Of a DNA stretch of 64,000 bases, positions 35,487 through 44,985 are shown one piece after another (the first letter of the stretch is position 1; each line of letters opens with the position of its first letter). A program made the translations under genes and the position numbers. The notes below the pieces were generated by a model. The model was not told where the DNA came from and made no database searches. It saw only the letters and a program-made list of their open reading frames with translations. Source of the DNA: Hyphomicrobiales bacterium. Lineage in GTDB: Bacteria > Pseudomonadota > Alphaproteobacteria > Rhizobiales > Rhizobiaceae. Location: NCBI GenBank assembly GCA_900471515.1, contig UCFC01000024.1:186001-250000 (forward strand), in the 5' to 3' direction.

Positions 35487-36551
35487 ATGAACCTTACAAG
35501 CACCAAAGCGTCTCCCTGGTGGACGCCATCAGTGCATTCCGATCGCCGCCCGTTCCTCATCGGGCGCAACGCGATCCAGGCGGCATTGCGCGGTTATTTC
35601 GCTCGTGAGGACTTCGTCGAGGTCGATACCGCCACGCTGCAGATCTCGCCGGGCAACGAGGCCCACCTGCACGCCTTTGCTACGGAGGCGCTCACGACCG
35701 ACGGACAGGCCGCAGCCTTCTACCTGCATACGTCGCCGGAATTTGCATGCAAGAAGCTGCTGGCGGCCGGCGAGCAGCGCATTGCCTGTTTTGCGCATGT
35801 CTACCGCAACCGCGAGCGCGGGCCGCTGCACCATCCCGAGTTCACGATGCTCGAATGGTATCGGGCAGGCGAGAGCTATGAGAGCCTGATGATGGACTGC
35901 GTGCGTATGCTGGCGCTCGCCGCTGAAACGGTAAAGACGGCGAAACTCACCTATCGCGGCGCCGAGTGCGATCCCTTTGCGGGGCCGGAGCGGCTGAGCG
36001 TCGCGGAAGCCTTCGGCCGCCATGCCGGTATCGATCTTCTGGCTTCGGTTGGTGCCGACGGCTCGACGGATCGCGAACATCTGGCCGCAGAAATGCGGCG
36101 GGCGGGCATGCGGGTTGCCGATGACGATCATTGGGCCGATCTCTTCAGCCGGGTCCTTGTGGAAAAGGTCGAGCCGCATCTCGGCTTCGGTCGCGTTACC
36201 ATTCTCGACGAATACCCGGTTTCGGAAGCCGCCCTTGCGCGGCCTTCGGCAGGCGATCGGCGGGTAGCGGAACGCTTCGAGCTCTATGCCTGCGGGGTCG
36301 AGCTTGCCAACGGCTTCGGGGAACTGACCGATGCTGCCGAGCAGCGGCGGCGTTTCCAGATCGAGATGGCCGAGAAGATGCGGGTCTATGGCGAGACCTA
36401 TCCGCTCGATGAGGATTTTCTGGCAGCACTCTCGGTCATGCCCGAGGCAAGCGGTATCGCGCTCGGTTTCGACCGGCTGGTGATGCTGGCGACAGGAGCC
36501 TCGCGGATCGATCAGGTGCTCTGGGCGCCTGTCGCGGAGTATGGCCGATGA
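35487..36551 (+). CDS. epmA: EF-P--(R)-beta-lysine ligase
   Basis: A LysRS-like class II enzyme without the anticodon-binding domain, which attaches beta-lysine to EF-P Lys34. The 354-residue protein shows motif 2 (YRNRERGPLHHPEFTMLEWYRA) and motif 3 (SGIALGFDRLVML). The stop overlaps the start of epmB by 4 bp (ATGA), and efp lies divergently upstream. The N-terminal 12 residues precede the conserved RPFLIGRNAI and may be shorter in vivo. Confidence 0.95.
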   Translation: MNLTSTKASPWWTPSVHSDRRPFLIGRNAIQAALRGYFAREDFVEVDTATLQISPGNEAHLHAFATEALTTDGQAAAFYLHTSPEFACKKLLAAGEQRIACFAHVYRNRERGPLHHPEFTMLEWYRAGESYESLMMDCVRMLALAAETVKTAKLTYRGAECDPFAGPERLSVAEAFGRHAGIDLLASVGADGSTDREHLAAEMRRAGMRVADDDHWADLFSRVLVEKVEPHLGFGRVTILDEYPVSEAALARPSAGDRRVAERFELYACGVELANGFGELTDAAEQRRRFQIEMAEKMRVYGETYPLDEDFLAALSVMPEASGIALGFDRLVMLATGASRIDQVLWAPVAEYGR

Positions 36552-37600
36552 ATGTCATGCGTCCTCTCAAGAGCGTCGACGATCTCGTCAGGACAGGCCT
36601 GATCGATGAGGCCGAGCGGCTGGCGCTCGAGGAGGTCGCTGCGCGCTATGCCATCGCGCTGACGCCCGCGATGGCACGGTTGATCGATCATGCCGATCCG
36701 GCCGATCCGATTGCGCGGCAGTTCGTGCCCGATACGGCGGAGCTTGTCACAAGGCCCGAGGAGCGGTCCGATCCCATCGGGGACCATGCCCACAGTCCGG
36801 TGGAGGGTATCGTCCATCGTTATCCGGACCGCGTATTGCTGAAGGCCGTGCATGTCTGCCCGGTCTATTGCCGCTTCTGTTTCCGGCGCGAGATGGTGGG
36901 GCCGCAGGGGCTCGGCACGCTCGATCCCGCGGCCCTGTCGGCGGCCTTCGACTATATCCGTCGCCACGGTGAAATCTGGGAGGTGATCCTGACCGGCGGC
37001 GATCCGCTGGTGCTTTCGCCGCGCCGTCTCGGCGAAATTCTGAGCGAGCTTGCAGCGATCGAGCATGTGAAGATCGTGCGCTTCCATACACGCGTGCCCG
37101 TCGTCGATCCGCAGAAGATCGATGCGGATCTGGTCGCGGCGCTGAAAGCAAGCGGCAAGACCGTCTATGTTGCGCTTCACGCCAATCATCCGCGCGAGTT
37201 GACGGCGGAAGCGCGCGCCGCCTGCGCCCGGCTCGTCGATGCCGGCATCGTCATGGTCAGCCAGTCGGTCCTGCTCAAGGGTGTCAACGATGATGCCGAT
37301 GTGCTGGCGGAATTGATGCGGGCCTTCGTTGAGACGCGGGTGAAACCTTATTATCTGCACCATCCGGATCTTGCGCCCGGCACCAGCCATTTCCGGCTGT
37401 CGATAGAGGAGGGGCAGACGATCGTCGCCGCGCTTCGCGGCCGTATCTCCGGCCTCTGCCAGCCTACCTACATCCTGGATATTCCCGGCGGCTACGGCAA
37501 GGCCGTGATCGGCCAAAGCGCCCTGAAGGCGACCGGCGAGGGTTGCTACTCGGTCTCGGACTATCGCGGAGGCGAGCATTCTTATCCGCCGGCCGGTTAA
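36548..37600 (+). CDS. epmB: EF-P lysine 2,3-aminomutase
   Basis: A radical SAM, PLP-dependent aminomutase that converts lysine to (R)-beta-lysine for EpmA. The 350-residue protein has the cluster motif Cys104-x3-Cys108-x2-Cys111 (CPVYCRFC), ILTGGDPL for SAM binding, and a C-terminal IPGGYGKAVIG that carries the likely PLP Lys. It overlaps epmA by 4 bp. The EpmC hydroxylase found in some gammaproteobacteria is not present here. Confidence 0.95.
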   Translation: MNVMRPLKSVDDLVRTGLIDEAERLALEEVAARYAIALTPAMARLIDHADPADPIARQFVPDTAELVTRPEERSDPIGDHAHSPVEGIVHRYPDRVLLKAVHVCPVYCRFCFRREMVGPQGLGTLDPAALSAAFDYIRRHGEIWEVILTGGDPLVLSPRRLGEILSELAAIEHVKIVRFHTRVPVVDPQKIDADLVAALKASGKTVYVALHANHPRELTAEARAACARLVDAGIVMVSQSVLLKGVNDDADVLAELMRAFVETRVKPYYLHHPDLAPGTSHFRLSIEEGQTIVAALRGRISGLCQPTYILDIPGGYGKAVIGQSALKATGEGCYSVSDYRGGEHSYPPAG

Positions 37601-37688
37601 CGCAGAAGCGTGGCCCCGGCGTACCATTTCTGCACTCGACGCAGCCAAAGCCATTTGCCGCCGGCTTTCTCAGGTCATGTCAAGCTAT

Positions 37689-37707
37689 TGATAGATATTA
37701 ATTATCA
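37689..37707. promoter_or_regulatory. AT-rich inverted repeat upstream of the carrier protein cluster
   Basis: TGATA and TATCA flank a 9-bp AT-rich spacer in the 264-bp gap between epmB and the carrier protein gene. The gap is markedly AT-rich (37680-37805), unlike its neighbours, and probably contains the promoter of the cluster. A regulatory role is inferred from position only. Confidence 0.3.
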
Positions 37708-37864
37708 GTCATCGTGCGGGCAAGATCTGTAAAATGCAAAGTGTGAGTCATAGTCATATTTAACCAGTTGTATTAGCGGAATGTTCTGTTTTCCGTACTA
37801 AAAGCACTCCCATGAAAAGGCGATGAATGCCGGCTCAGGATCATGAAAATCTGGAGTGAATGGG

Positions 37865-38116
37865 ATGAACAAGACAATCCGCGACCTCGTAGCCAAGTTC
37901 GGTAAGCTTCCTGTACCCGTCGATCAGGTTGCCGACGATGCGGATCTCTACGCTGCGGGCCTGACGTCCTTCGCCTCGGTGCAGCTCATGCTCGGCATCG
38001 AAGAAGCATTCGACATCGAATTTCCAGACAATCTCCTGAACCGCAAGTCTTTCGCGAGCATCTCGGCGATTGCCAAGACGGTCGATCTCATTCGGGATAG
38101 CCGAAAGGTCGCCTGA
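37865..38116 (+). CDS. Stand-alone acyl/aminoacyl carrier protein
   Basis: An 83-residue carrier protein. The phosphopantetheine site is Ser35 in DLYAAGLTSFASVQLMLGIE, in place of the DSL of fatty-acid ACP. The rest is a four-helix ACP pattern ending FASISAIAKTVDLI. Its neighbour two genes on is an amino acid:carrier protein ligase, so it is most likely charged with an amino acid. GGAG at 37853 with an 8-nt spacer sets the ATG at 37865. Its stop overlaps the next start by one base. A phosphopantetheinyl transferase is not in the window. Confidence 0.92.
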   Translation: MNKTIRDLVAKFGKLPVPVDQVADDADLYAAGLTSFASVQLMLGIEEAFDIEFPDNLLNRKSFASISAIAKTVDLIRDSRKVA

Positions 38117-39297
38117 TGAACGTCCCGGTCAAAATCACGGAAGACAGCCTGGTCGCAAGGGCTGCCCGCGTCGCCGAAATTGCGGCAAGACATGCGGATG
38201 CCGTCGATTTCGAAGGCCGGTTCCCGCAAGAGGCCGTCAACGCGATGAAGGCCGAGCGCCTGCTCGGCATCCAGATTCCGCGCCATCTCGGCGGCGAGGC
38301 CGCTTCCACGACCGATATTGCCGAATTGTGCTCGATGCTCGGCCAGGCCTGCGCGGCAAGCGCGATGGTCTTCGCCATGCACCAGATCAAGCTTTCGAGC
38401 CTCGTCGAACACGGCGCCGACAGCGAGTGGCATAGCGCCTTCATGCGCCGCATCGTTGCCGAACAGCTGCTGATCGCTTCCGCCACCACCGAGGGCGGGA
38501 TCGGCGGCAACCTGCGCAACAGCATCTGCGCCATCGAAATCGACGGCGACATCTGCCGGCTGCAAAAGGATGCGACCGTCATTTCCTACGGTTCGCACGC
38601 CGATGCCATTCTCATCACTTCGCGCAGCCATCCGCAGGCGGCTTCGTCCGATCAGGTGCTGACTGCTTTCCTGAAGGATCAGTATACGCTCGAAAAGACG
38701 CATGTCTGGAACACGCTCGGCATGCGCGGCACCTGCTCCGATGGCTTTCTCTTCAGGGGCGAGGCGCCGGCCAAACAGATTCTGCCGAAACCCTTCGCGG
38801 AAATCGCCGCGCAATCGATGCTCGCCTCCTCGCACCTTCTCTGGAGCGGTGTCTGGTACGGCATCGCGGTCGATGCCGTTTCCCGTGCGCAGGCCTTCGT
38901 GCGCGCTGCCGCCCGCAAGTCTCCCGACGCCACGCCGCCCGGCGCGCTTCGTCTTGCGGAGGTCTCCAACCTTCTGCAGATGGTGAAATCGAATGTGGTT
39001 GCCGGCCTCAAGGCCTATGAAGAGGCAAAGGCGGACGGCGATAAGCTCTCCTCAATGGGCTTTGCCGTGGCGATGAACAACGTCAAGATTGCCTCTTCGG
39101 AAACGATCCTCGAGATCGTCAATCATGCCATGCTGATCTGCGGCATCATGGGCTACAAGAACGGCACGCCCTTCAGCCTCGGACGCCATCTGCGCGACGC
39201 TCATTCCGCGCAGCTCATGATTTCGAACGACCGCATCCTCGGCAACACGTCGAGCATGCTTCTTGTCCATAAGCAGGACACTAGCCTACTGGGGTAA
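38116..39297 (+). CDS. Acyl-CoA dehydrogenase-like flavoprotein
   Basis: A 393-residue protein with the acyl-CoA dehydrogenase fold: N-terminal helices, a middle beta domain ([18 protein letters not shown] ... [29 protein letters not shown]) and a C-terminal four-helix domain. Between a carrier protein and an aminoacyl-CP ligase, the natural substrate may be an amino acid bound to the carrier protein rather than acyl-CoA, as for the prolyl-S-PCP oxidases. I cannot identify the catalytic base with confidence. It overlaps the carrier protein gene by one base, showing tight coupling. Confidence 0.88.
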   Translation: MNVPVKITEDSLVARAARVAEIAARHADAVDFEGRFPQEAVNAMKAERLLGIQIPRHLGGEAASTTDIAELCSMLGQACAASAMVFAMHQIKLSSLVEHGADSEWHSAFMRRIVAEQLLIASATTEGGIGGNLRNSICAIEIDGDICRLQKDATVISYGSHADAILITSRSHPQAASSDQVLTAFLKDQYTLEKTHVWNTLGMRGTCSDGFLFRGEAPAKQILPKPFAEIAAQSMLASSHLLWSGVWYGIAVDAVSRAQAFVRAAARKSPDATPPGALRLAEVSNLLQMVKSNVVAGLKAYEEAKADGDKLSSMGFAVAMNNVKIASSETILEIVNHAMLICGIMGYKNGTPFSLGRHLRDAHSAQLMISNDRILGNTSSMLLVHKQDTSLLG

Positions 39298-39301
39298 AGC
39301 C

Positions 39302-40210
39302 ATGGATATGCAGACATCGTTTCTGGACCGGCTCTTCGAGTCCGGCCTGCTGATCGATACCGGCGTTGACGGCCTTTATGGCCGCAGCGGCCAGTTCGAA
39401 GACGTTATTGCCGCCTTCGAGCGGTTGATCGACACGTTCGGCGGCGCAGACGGCGCCGAGGCGATGCGCTTTCCGCCCGGCATGAACCGCGCGCTTTTCG
39501 AAAAGAGCGGCTACATGAAGAGCTTCCCGCAGCTTGCCGGTACGGTACACAGCTTCTGCGGCAGCGAACTCGACCACATGAGCCTGCTGCAATGCATGGA
39601 AGTCGGCGACGATTGGACCAAGGGCCAGGAAGCGACGGATATCGTGCTGACGCCGGCCGCCTGCTATCCGCTCTATCCGACAGTTGCCAAACGCGGCAAC
39701 CTGCCGGCCAAGGGTGGTCTTTTCGACCTGCAGTCCTATTGCTTCCGCCATGAGCCTTCCAAGGATCCTGCCCGCCAGCAGCTCTTCCGCATGCGCGAAT
39801 ATGTCTGCATGGGCACCGAGCAGCATGTGACCGATTTCCGCCAGAGCTGGATGGACCGCGGCGTCGAAATGATGAAACAGGTCGGTCTCGATGTGACGAT
39901 CGACGTTGCCAACGACCCGTTCTTCGGACGCGCCGGCAAGATGATGGTCAACAACCAGCGCGACCAGAACCTGAAGTTCGAACTGCTGATCCCGATCACA
40001 TCTGCGGCAAAGCCGACGGCCTGCATGAGCTTCAACTATCATCAGGACTCGTTCGGCCTGAAGTGGGGCCTGAACCTTGAAGACGGCAGCGTGGCCCATA
40101 CGGCCTGCGTCGGTTTCGGCCTCGAGCGTATCGCGCTCGCCCTGTTCCACACCCACGGCCTCGACGTGAAGGAATGGCCTGCAAGCGTGCGGAAAGTGCT
40201 GTGGGGCTGA
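39302..40210 (+). CDS. Amino acid:[carrier protein] ligase (SerRS-like)
   Basis: A 302-residue class II synthetase catalytic core without a tRNA-binding domain. The fold is that of atypical archaeal-type Ser[11 protein letters not shown] with Cys121, motif 2 in [22 protein letters not shown] with Glu166, and motif 3 in [15 protein letters not shown] with Cys269. The Cys-Glu-Cys triad is the zinc site of this group. Characterised homologues from Bradyrhizobium and Agrobacterium load glycine or alanine onto a neighbouring carrier protein. I start at ATG 39302; the longer reading overlaps the previous gene. Amino acid choice here cannot be read. Confidence 0.92.
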   Translation: MDMQTSFLDRLFESGLLIDTGVDGLYGRSGQFEDVIAAFERLIDTFGGADGAEAMRFPPGMNRALFEKSGYMKSFPQLAGTVHSFCGSELDHMSLLQCMEVGDDWTKGQEATDIVLTPAACYPLYPTVAKRGNLPAKGGLFDLQSYCFRHEPSKDPARQQLFRMREYVCMGTEQHVTDFRQSWMDRGVEMMKQVGLDVTIDVANDPFFGRAGKMMVNNQRDQNLKFELLIPITSAAKPTACMSFNYHQDSFGLKWGLNLEDGSVAHTACVGFGLERIALALFHTHGLDVKEWPASVRKVLWG

Positions 40211-40218
40211 GCGGTTCC

Positions 40219-41181
40219 ATGACGTCGGTCTTCGCGGGTATCGATCCCGATACCTACAAGACGCATGCGCTGCATTCGGGCGAGCGCATGTGGCCGGAGA
40301 CCAATTGTTATATCGATCTCTGGATCGAGGTGCTCTCGACCTTCGGCGTTGCGCCGGAGGCCATGCTCGGCTTCACGCTGACGCAGGATTTCGAAGGCGA
40401 CCAGTTCACCTTCTTCAAGGTGCCGCTCGAAGATCTCGAAGCGCTTTACGGCATCCGCGCCACCGAGCTTGCGATCTATGACCGTGTCGAACGGCATGTC
40501 GAGGTGCAGATCGCCCGCGGCCGGCTCTGCCTGATCGAGATGGATTCCTTCTACATGCCGGATACGCGCGGCACGGCCTATCGGCAGGAACACGGCAAGA
40601 CCACAGTTGCGATCAACCGGCTGGATTTTGCCGGCAAGCGCGTCGATTATTTCCACAATGCGGGCTATTTCCGCATCGAGGGCGAGGATTTCGACGGGCT
40701 GTTCCAGACTCATCTGACGGATGAGGATGCGCCGTTCCTGCCCTATACGGAATTCGCCAAGTTTCCGGAACGTCCGGCTGGCGAAGCGCATCTGCGCGCG
40801 GTTTCCCGACGGCTGCTCAGTTTCCATTTCGGCCGCCGTCCGAGGGCGAATCCGATCCGTGCCTTCGCAGAGGTTTTTCCGCTGCAGGTCGAAGCGGTGG
40901 CCGACCGCCCCTTCGGCTTCTTCCACAAGTACGCTTTCAACACGTTGCGGCAGGTGGGCGCGAATTTCGAGCTTGCCGCCGATCACCTCGCCTGGCTTTC
41001 TGCCGGCGAATTTGGTGCCGCGGTCGAGGAAGCGCGTCGAATCTCGGAAGCGGCGAAGTCGGTTCAGTTCCAGCTTGCCCGCGCCGTCACCCGCCGCAAG
41101 TTCGAGCCGCTGAAGGCTGCTCTTGATCCGGCCGCCGATGCGTGGGATTCGATGATGGCTTCGCTTGCGGAGCGACTCTGA
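40219..41181 (+). CDS. DUF1839 family protein
   Basis: A 320-residue cytoplasmic protein of the DUF1839 family, which as far as I know occurs next to aminoacyl-CP ligases. Seen features are WPETNCYIDLWIEVLSTFG, FEGDQFTFFKVPLEDLEALYGI, LIEMDSFYMPDTRGTAY and NRLDFAGKRVDYFHNAGYF, suggesting a papain- or transglutaminase-like fold with Cys/His, but I cannot prove catalytic residues. It begins 9 bp after the ligase gene. A role in taking the aminoacyl group from the carrier protein is plausible but unproven. Confidence 0.82.
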   Translation: MTSVFAGIDPDTYKTHALHSGERMWPETNCYIDLWIEVLSTFGVAPEAMLGFTLTQDFEGDQFTFFKVPLEDLEALYGIRATELAIYDRVERHVEVQIARGRLCLIEMDSFYMPDTRGTAYRQEHGKTTVAINRLDFAGKRVDYFHNAGYFRIEGEDFDGLFQTHLTDEDAPFLPYTEFAKFPERPAGEAHLRAVSRRLLSFHFGRRPRANPIRAFAEVFPLQVEAVADRPFGFFHKYAFNTLRQVGANFELAADHLAWLSAGEFGAAVEEARRISEAAKSVQFQLARAVTRRKFEPLKAALDPAADAWDSMMASLAERL

Positions 41182-41197
41182 CGCCGGAGATCTGACC

Positions 41198-43672
41198 ATG
41201 CGGGGGCGGTTGGCAAGCATCGGGGCTGAGGAAAGCCTGCTTTCCGAAGGCTGGAATCTGGTTCTGACCGAGCCTGACGCCTGCGCGACCCCCCACGATA
41301 TCCATCTTTCCGCACAGTTCATTCCGGCGCCCGTCCCGGGCACTGTCGCAGCCGCGCTCGAAAGAGCCGGTCTCTTTGACCGCGAAAATCCGCAGGCATT
41401 GAACACCAGGGATGCCTGGTATCTGACCCGCCTCTTCGACGCGGAGCCGGGCGAGGCGATCCTGCGCCTCCAGGGGCTTGCGACGGTTTGCCATGTCTTC
41501 CTGAACGGCCAGGAGATCCTGTTTTCCGAGAGCATGTTCACGGCCCATGAGATGCCGGTGACGTTGACAGGCGGTGATGAGCTGGCGCTTTGCTTCCGGG
41601 CTCTCGGCCCCCGTCTGGCGGAACCCGGGCCGCGTGCGCGCTGGCGGCCGCAAATGATCACGCCCCAAGGGCTGAAGAACGTGCGCAACACGTTGCTCGG
41701 CCACATGCCCGGCTGGTGCCCGGAAATCCACGCAGTCGGCCCATGGCGGCCGATTTCGCTGGTGCGCCGGGGCGCGGCCTCGGTCGATAACGTCGCGGTA
41801 CGCGCCGTGCTGGAGGAAAACGGCACGGGGCGGCTCAGCGTCTCGCTTTACACAGCCGGTGAAGAGCCTGTCATGCTGCTGCGCTGTGCCGGCGCTGAGC
41901 AGGGTTTCGAAAAGATCGGCGACCGGCACTATTCGGCGATCCTCAAATTGCCTGACGTCGAGACATGGTGGCCGCACACGCATGGCGCACCGCGTCTCTA
42001 CGACGTGACGCTCGTTCTGGACGGTGAAGAACATTCGCTCGGCAAGACAGGCTTCCGGCGGATCGAGGTCGACCATGGCGCGGATGGCAATGATTTCGCG
42101 CTTGTCGTCAACGGCGAGCGGGTCTTCTGCCGCGGCGCCGTCTGGACGACGGCCGATATCGTAAGGCTGCCGGGCGAACGGGCCGATTACGAGCCCTTCC
42201 TGCGGCTGGCCGCCGAGGCTGGAATGAACATGATCCGCGTCGGCGGTACCATGGCCTATGAGACGCCTGAATTTTTCGCGCTCTGCGACGAACTCGGGCT
42301 GATGGTCTGGCAGGACTTCATGTTCGCCAATTTCGACTATCCGAAGAATGACAAGACTTTCATCGGCCATGTTCATGCCGAGGTGGAAGAGTTCCTGCAC
42401 GGCGTACAGCTTTCACCTTCGCTTGCGGTTCTCTGCGGCGGCAGCGAAATGCACCAGCAGGCGGCGATGTTCGGGCTGCCCGCGGATTTCTGGAGCGGAC
42501 CGATCACCGACGAGATCATCCCCGCGATCTGCCAGCGCATGCGGCCCGATGCGCCCTATGTGCCGAATTCACCCTATGGCGGGGCCATGCCCTTCTCGCC
42601 CAATGCCGGCGTGACGCACTATTATGGCGTCGGCGCCTATATGCGGCCGCTCGGCGATGCGCGGCGCGCTGACGTGCGCTTTGCGGCCGAAAGCCTCGCT
42701 TTCGCTCACGTGCCGCAGCAAAGGACCCTGCAGCGGCATCTCGACGTACCCTCTGTTCACAGTCCGCTCTGGAAGGAGCGGGTGCCGCGCGACCGCGGCG
42801 CTTCGTGGGATTTCGAGGATGTCAGAGATTTTTATCTCGGCCTTCTCTACGATGTCGATCCGGCCAGGCTGCGCCGCGAAGACCCCGAACGCTATCTTGA
42901 GCTTTCGCGCGCCGTGACCGGCGAGGTGCTCGAGGAAACGTTTGCCGAATGGCGGCGCAAGGGATCGTCCTGCAACGGCGCACTCGTCTGGACCCTGCAG
43001 GATCTGCTGCCAGGTCCAGGCTGGGGCGTGATCGATTCCACCGGCGAGCCGAAGCCCGTCTGGCATGCCATGCGCCGCGCCTTCCGCCCTGTGCAGGTTA
43101 TCTTCACGGATGAGGGAACAAACGGCCTCTACGCACATGTCATAAACGAAACCGACAAGGTCGTTGCTCTCGAACTCGATGTCGCGTGCCTGCGCGACGG
43201 GCGGCAGCAGGTCGCGAGCGGCAGCAAGGCCTTCAATCTGGAACCCAGAAGCACCGAGCGTATCGCCTGCACCGATCTCTTCGGCGGCTTTTTCGATGCG
43301 GCCTATGCCTTCCGCTTCGGGGCGCCCTCGCATGATGTCAGCGTTGCCTGGCTGCGCTCGACGATAGATGGCGCGTTACTCGCACAAGCTTTCCATTTTC
43401 CGCGCGGCCGGGCCGAAGCGTTCCACGAGGCGACGATCGAGGCATCCTTCATGCGAGAGGGCGACGATTGGTTCGTCACGCTTGCGACCGACAGGCTCGC
43501 CCAATCGGTGCATATCGACGTTGAAGGCTATCGAGCGGAAGAGGACTGGTTCCATCTGGCGCCAGGTCCATCCAAGCGGGTGAGGCTGATCGCGGCTGCA
43601 GGCATCGACGGCGATGCGTTGCCGGCGGGCGAAATCAGGAGCGTCGGCGCGTCGCGCCGTTTCGCGCTTTAA
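41198..43672 (+). CDS. Glycoside hydrolase family 2-like protein (beta-mannosidase type)
   Basis: An 824-residue multidomain protein: jelly-roll sugar-binding domain (about 20-190, with LNTRDAWYLTRLF), immunoglobulin-like domain, TIM barrel (from about 305, RVFCRGAVWTTADIVR ... GMNMIRVGGTMAYE), and C-terminal beta domains. The usual NNE acid/base motif reads LCGGSEMHQQ, keeping Glu, and a candidate nucleophile is Glu in RFAAESLAF. No signal peptide is present, so it acts in the cytoplasm. GGAG lies 8 nt before the ATG at 41198. In this cluster it may trim or remodel a glycan intermediate. Confidence 0.85.
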   Translation: MRGRLASIGAEESLLSEGWNLVLTEPDACATPHDIHLSAQFIPAPVPGTVAAALERAGLFDRENPQALNTRDAWYLTRLFDAEPGEAILRLQGLATVCHVFLNGQEILFSESMFTAHEMPVTLTGGDELALCFRALGPRLAEPGPRARWRPQMITPQGLKNVRNTLLGHMPGWCPEIHAVGPWRPISLVRRGAASVDNVAVRAVLEENGTGRLSVSLYTAGEEPVMLLRCAGAEQGFEKIGDRHYSAILKLPDVETWWPHTHGAPRLYDVTLVLDGEEHSLGKTGFRRIEVDHGADGNDFALVVNGERVFCRGAVWTTADIVRLPGERADYEPFLRLAAEAGMNMIRVGGTMAYETPEFFALCDELGLMVWQDFMFANFDYPKNDKTFIGHVHAEVEEFLHGVQLSPSLAVLCGGSEMHQQAAMFGLPADFWSGPITDEIIPAICQRMRPDAPYVPNSPYGGAMPFSPNAGVTHYYGVGAYMRPLGDARRADVRFAAESLAFAHVPQQRTLQRHLDVPSVHSPLWKERVPRDRGASWDFEDVRDFYLGLLYDVDPARLRREDPERYLELSRAVTGEVLEETFAEWRRKGSSCNGALVWTLQDLLPGPGWGVIDSTGEPKPVWHAMRRAFRPVQVIFTDEGTNGLYAHVINETDKVVALELDVACLRDGRQQVASGSKAFNLEPRSTERIACTDLFGGFFDAAYAFRFGAPSHDVSVAWLRSTIDGALLAQAFHFPRGRAEAFHEATIEASFMREGDDWFVTLATDRLAQSVHIDVEGYRAEEDWFHLAPGPSKRVRLIAAAGIDGDALPAGEIRSVGASRRFAL

Positions 43673-43688
43673 GGTCTGGAGAACGGCA

Positions 43689-44897
43689 ATGACCATCAGG
43701 GTGCAGGCGGAAGAAGCTTTGCGGGGCGTCTATCGGAGCGTGCGCGGGCATCTGCTGCAGCGGCTCATTGTGAGGTCGCGGCTCGCTTTCAATCCGCGCC
43801 GGCCGGTGGAGATCGTCGGCTATCTGTCGATGGCAGCCGGCGTCGGGGAATCGGCAAGGCTTTGCGCGGCCGCGCTTTCGCATGCGGGCCGGGAAATCAT
43901 GCTTGCCGATGTCAGCACGCATCCGGACGAAGGCAAGCTGGTGGAGTGGGCGTTCGCCCACGTCTCCGGCGGCCAGCCGGGAAGCCGCATATGGCATCTC
44001 AATCCGCCCATGCTGCCGCGGGCGATCCTGAAGAAAGGCCTCGGCAATTTTGCCCGCGCCTTCAATATCGGTTACTGGGCCTGGGAGCTCGAGGTGGTGC
44101 CGGCGGAATGGCGCAATGCCATGCATTACATGAATGCCGTCTTCGTTCCCTCAGAGTTCACCCGGCGGGCAATCGCGCCGCATACGACAGCACCTGTCAT
44201 CGTCGTGCCGCATCCGGTGAGCGAGCGGCCGGCGGCTGACGGGACCAGGCAGAAATTCGGGATCGCCGAGGATGCTTTCCTCGTATCGTTCATCTTCAGT
44301 GCCGGCTCCTCGATCAACCGCAAGAACCCGCAGGCGGCGATCGAGGCCTTCAGGCTTTTCAGCGCCGAATGCCCCAATGCCTTCCTGCTGATGAAGGCCA
44401 GTGGCCATCCTGACCGCGATGAGGCGCTTCGGGCGCTCGTGCAGTCCGTGGAAGGCGACCGCAACATCAGGATCGTCACCGACAATCTGGCAAGTTCGGA
44501 GATCAACGGCATTCTTCGCGATTCCAACGCCTATCTCTCGCTGCACCGTTCCGAGGGCTTCGGCCTGACGGTGGCCGAAGCGATCATGCACCGCACGCCC
44601 GTCGTATCGACCGGATGGTCCGGCACGGCCGATTTTTGCGATCCCGACAATACCTGGCTGGTCGAGCCGGCGCTCATTCCCGTCGTCGACAGCCATCCGG
44701 AATTTGCCGATCTCAAGGACGCCGTTTGGGCCGATCCCTCGCCGAGGGCAGCTGCGGCCCATCTGAGGAACATCCATTCCGATCCTGATGCCGCACGGCG
44801 GAAGGCGGAGGGAGCGCGGGCCTATCTGATACGTCATCTCGCCGAGCACAGCTACGACAAGGCGCTTTCAAGGCTTTCGGCGATGCAGGCGAGCTAA
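43689..44897 (+). CDS. Glycosyltransferase, GT4-like
   Basis: A 402-residue GT-B protein. The N-terminal half has PVEIVGYLSMAAGVGESARL and IGYWAWELEVVPAEW; the C-terminal nucleotide-sugar half has FSAGSSINRKNPQAAIEAF and the HRSEGFGLTVAEAIMHRTPVV motif with the two Glu of GT4 enzymes (about 300-320). Donor and acceptor are unknown. It begins 16 bp after the GH2 gene, with GGAG 8 nt upstream of the ATG at 43689. It probably extends the glycan exported by the next gene product. Confidence 0.9.
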   Translation: MTIRVQAEEALRGVYRSVRGHLLQRLIVRSRLAFNPRRPVEIVGYLSMAAGVGESARLCAAALSHAGREIMLADVSTHPDEGKLVEWAFAHVSGGQPGSRIWHLNPPMLPRAILKKGLGNFARAFNIGYWAWELEVVPAEWRNAMHYMNAVFVPSEFTRRAIAPHTTAPVIVVPHPVSERPAADGTRQKFGIAEDAFLVSFIFSAGSSINRKNPQAAIEAFRLFSAECPNAFLLMKASGHPDRDEALRALVQSVEGDRNIRIVTDNLASSEINGILRDSNAYLSLHRSEGFGLTVAEAIMHRTPVVSTGWSGTADFCDPDNTWLVEPALIPVVDSHPEFADLKDAVWADPSPRAAAAHLRNIHSDPDAARRKAEGARAYLIRHLAEHSYDKALSRLSAMQAS

Positions 44898-44985
44898 GCC
44901 GGGGCCTCACTCCCCTTTATTTTAATATTTCCACTCTAGAGATGGCTTGTTTTCGGCCGCGATGCGGCCCCCAGCGGATGGACGG

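Noticed and set aside
40174-40218. Upstream in-frame ATG for the DUF1839 gene
   Set aside because: It lies inside the ligase gene and adds 15 unconserved residues; ATG 40219 is preferred.
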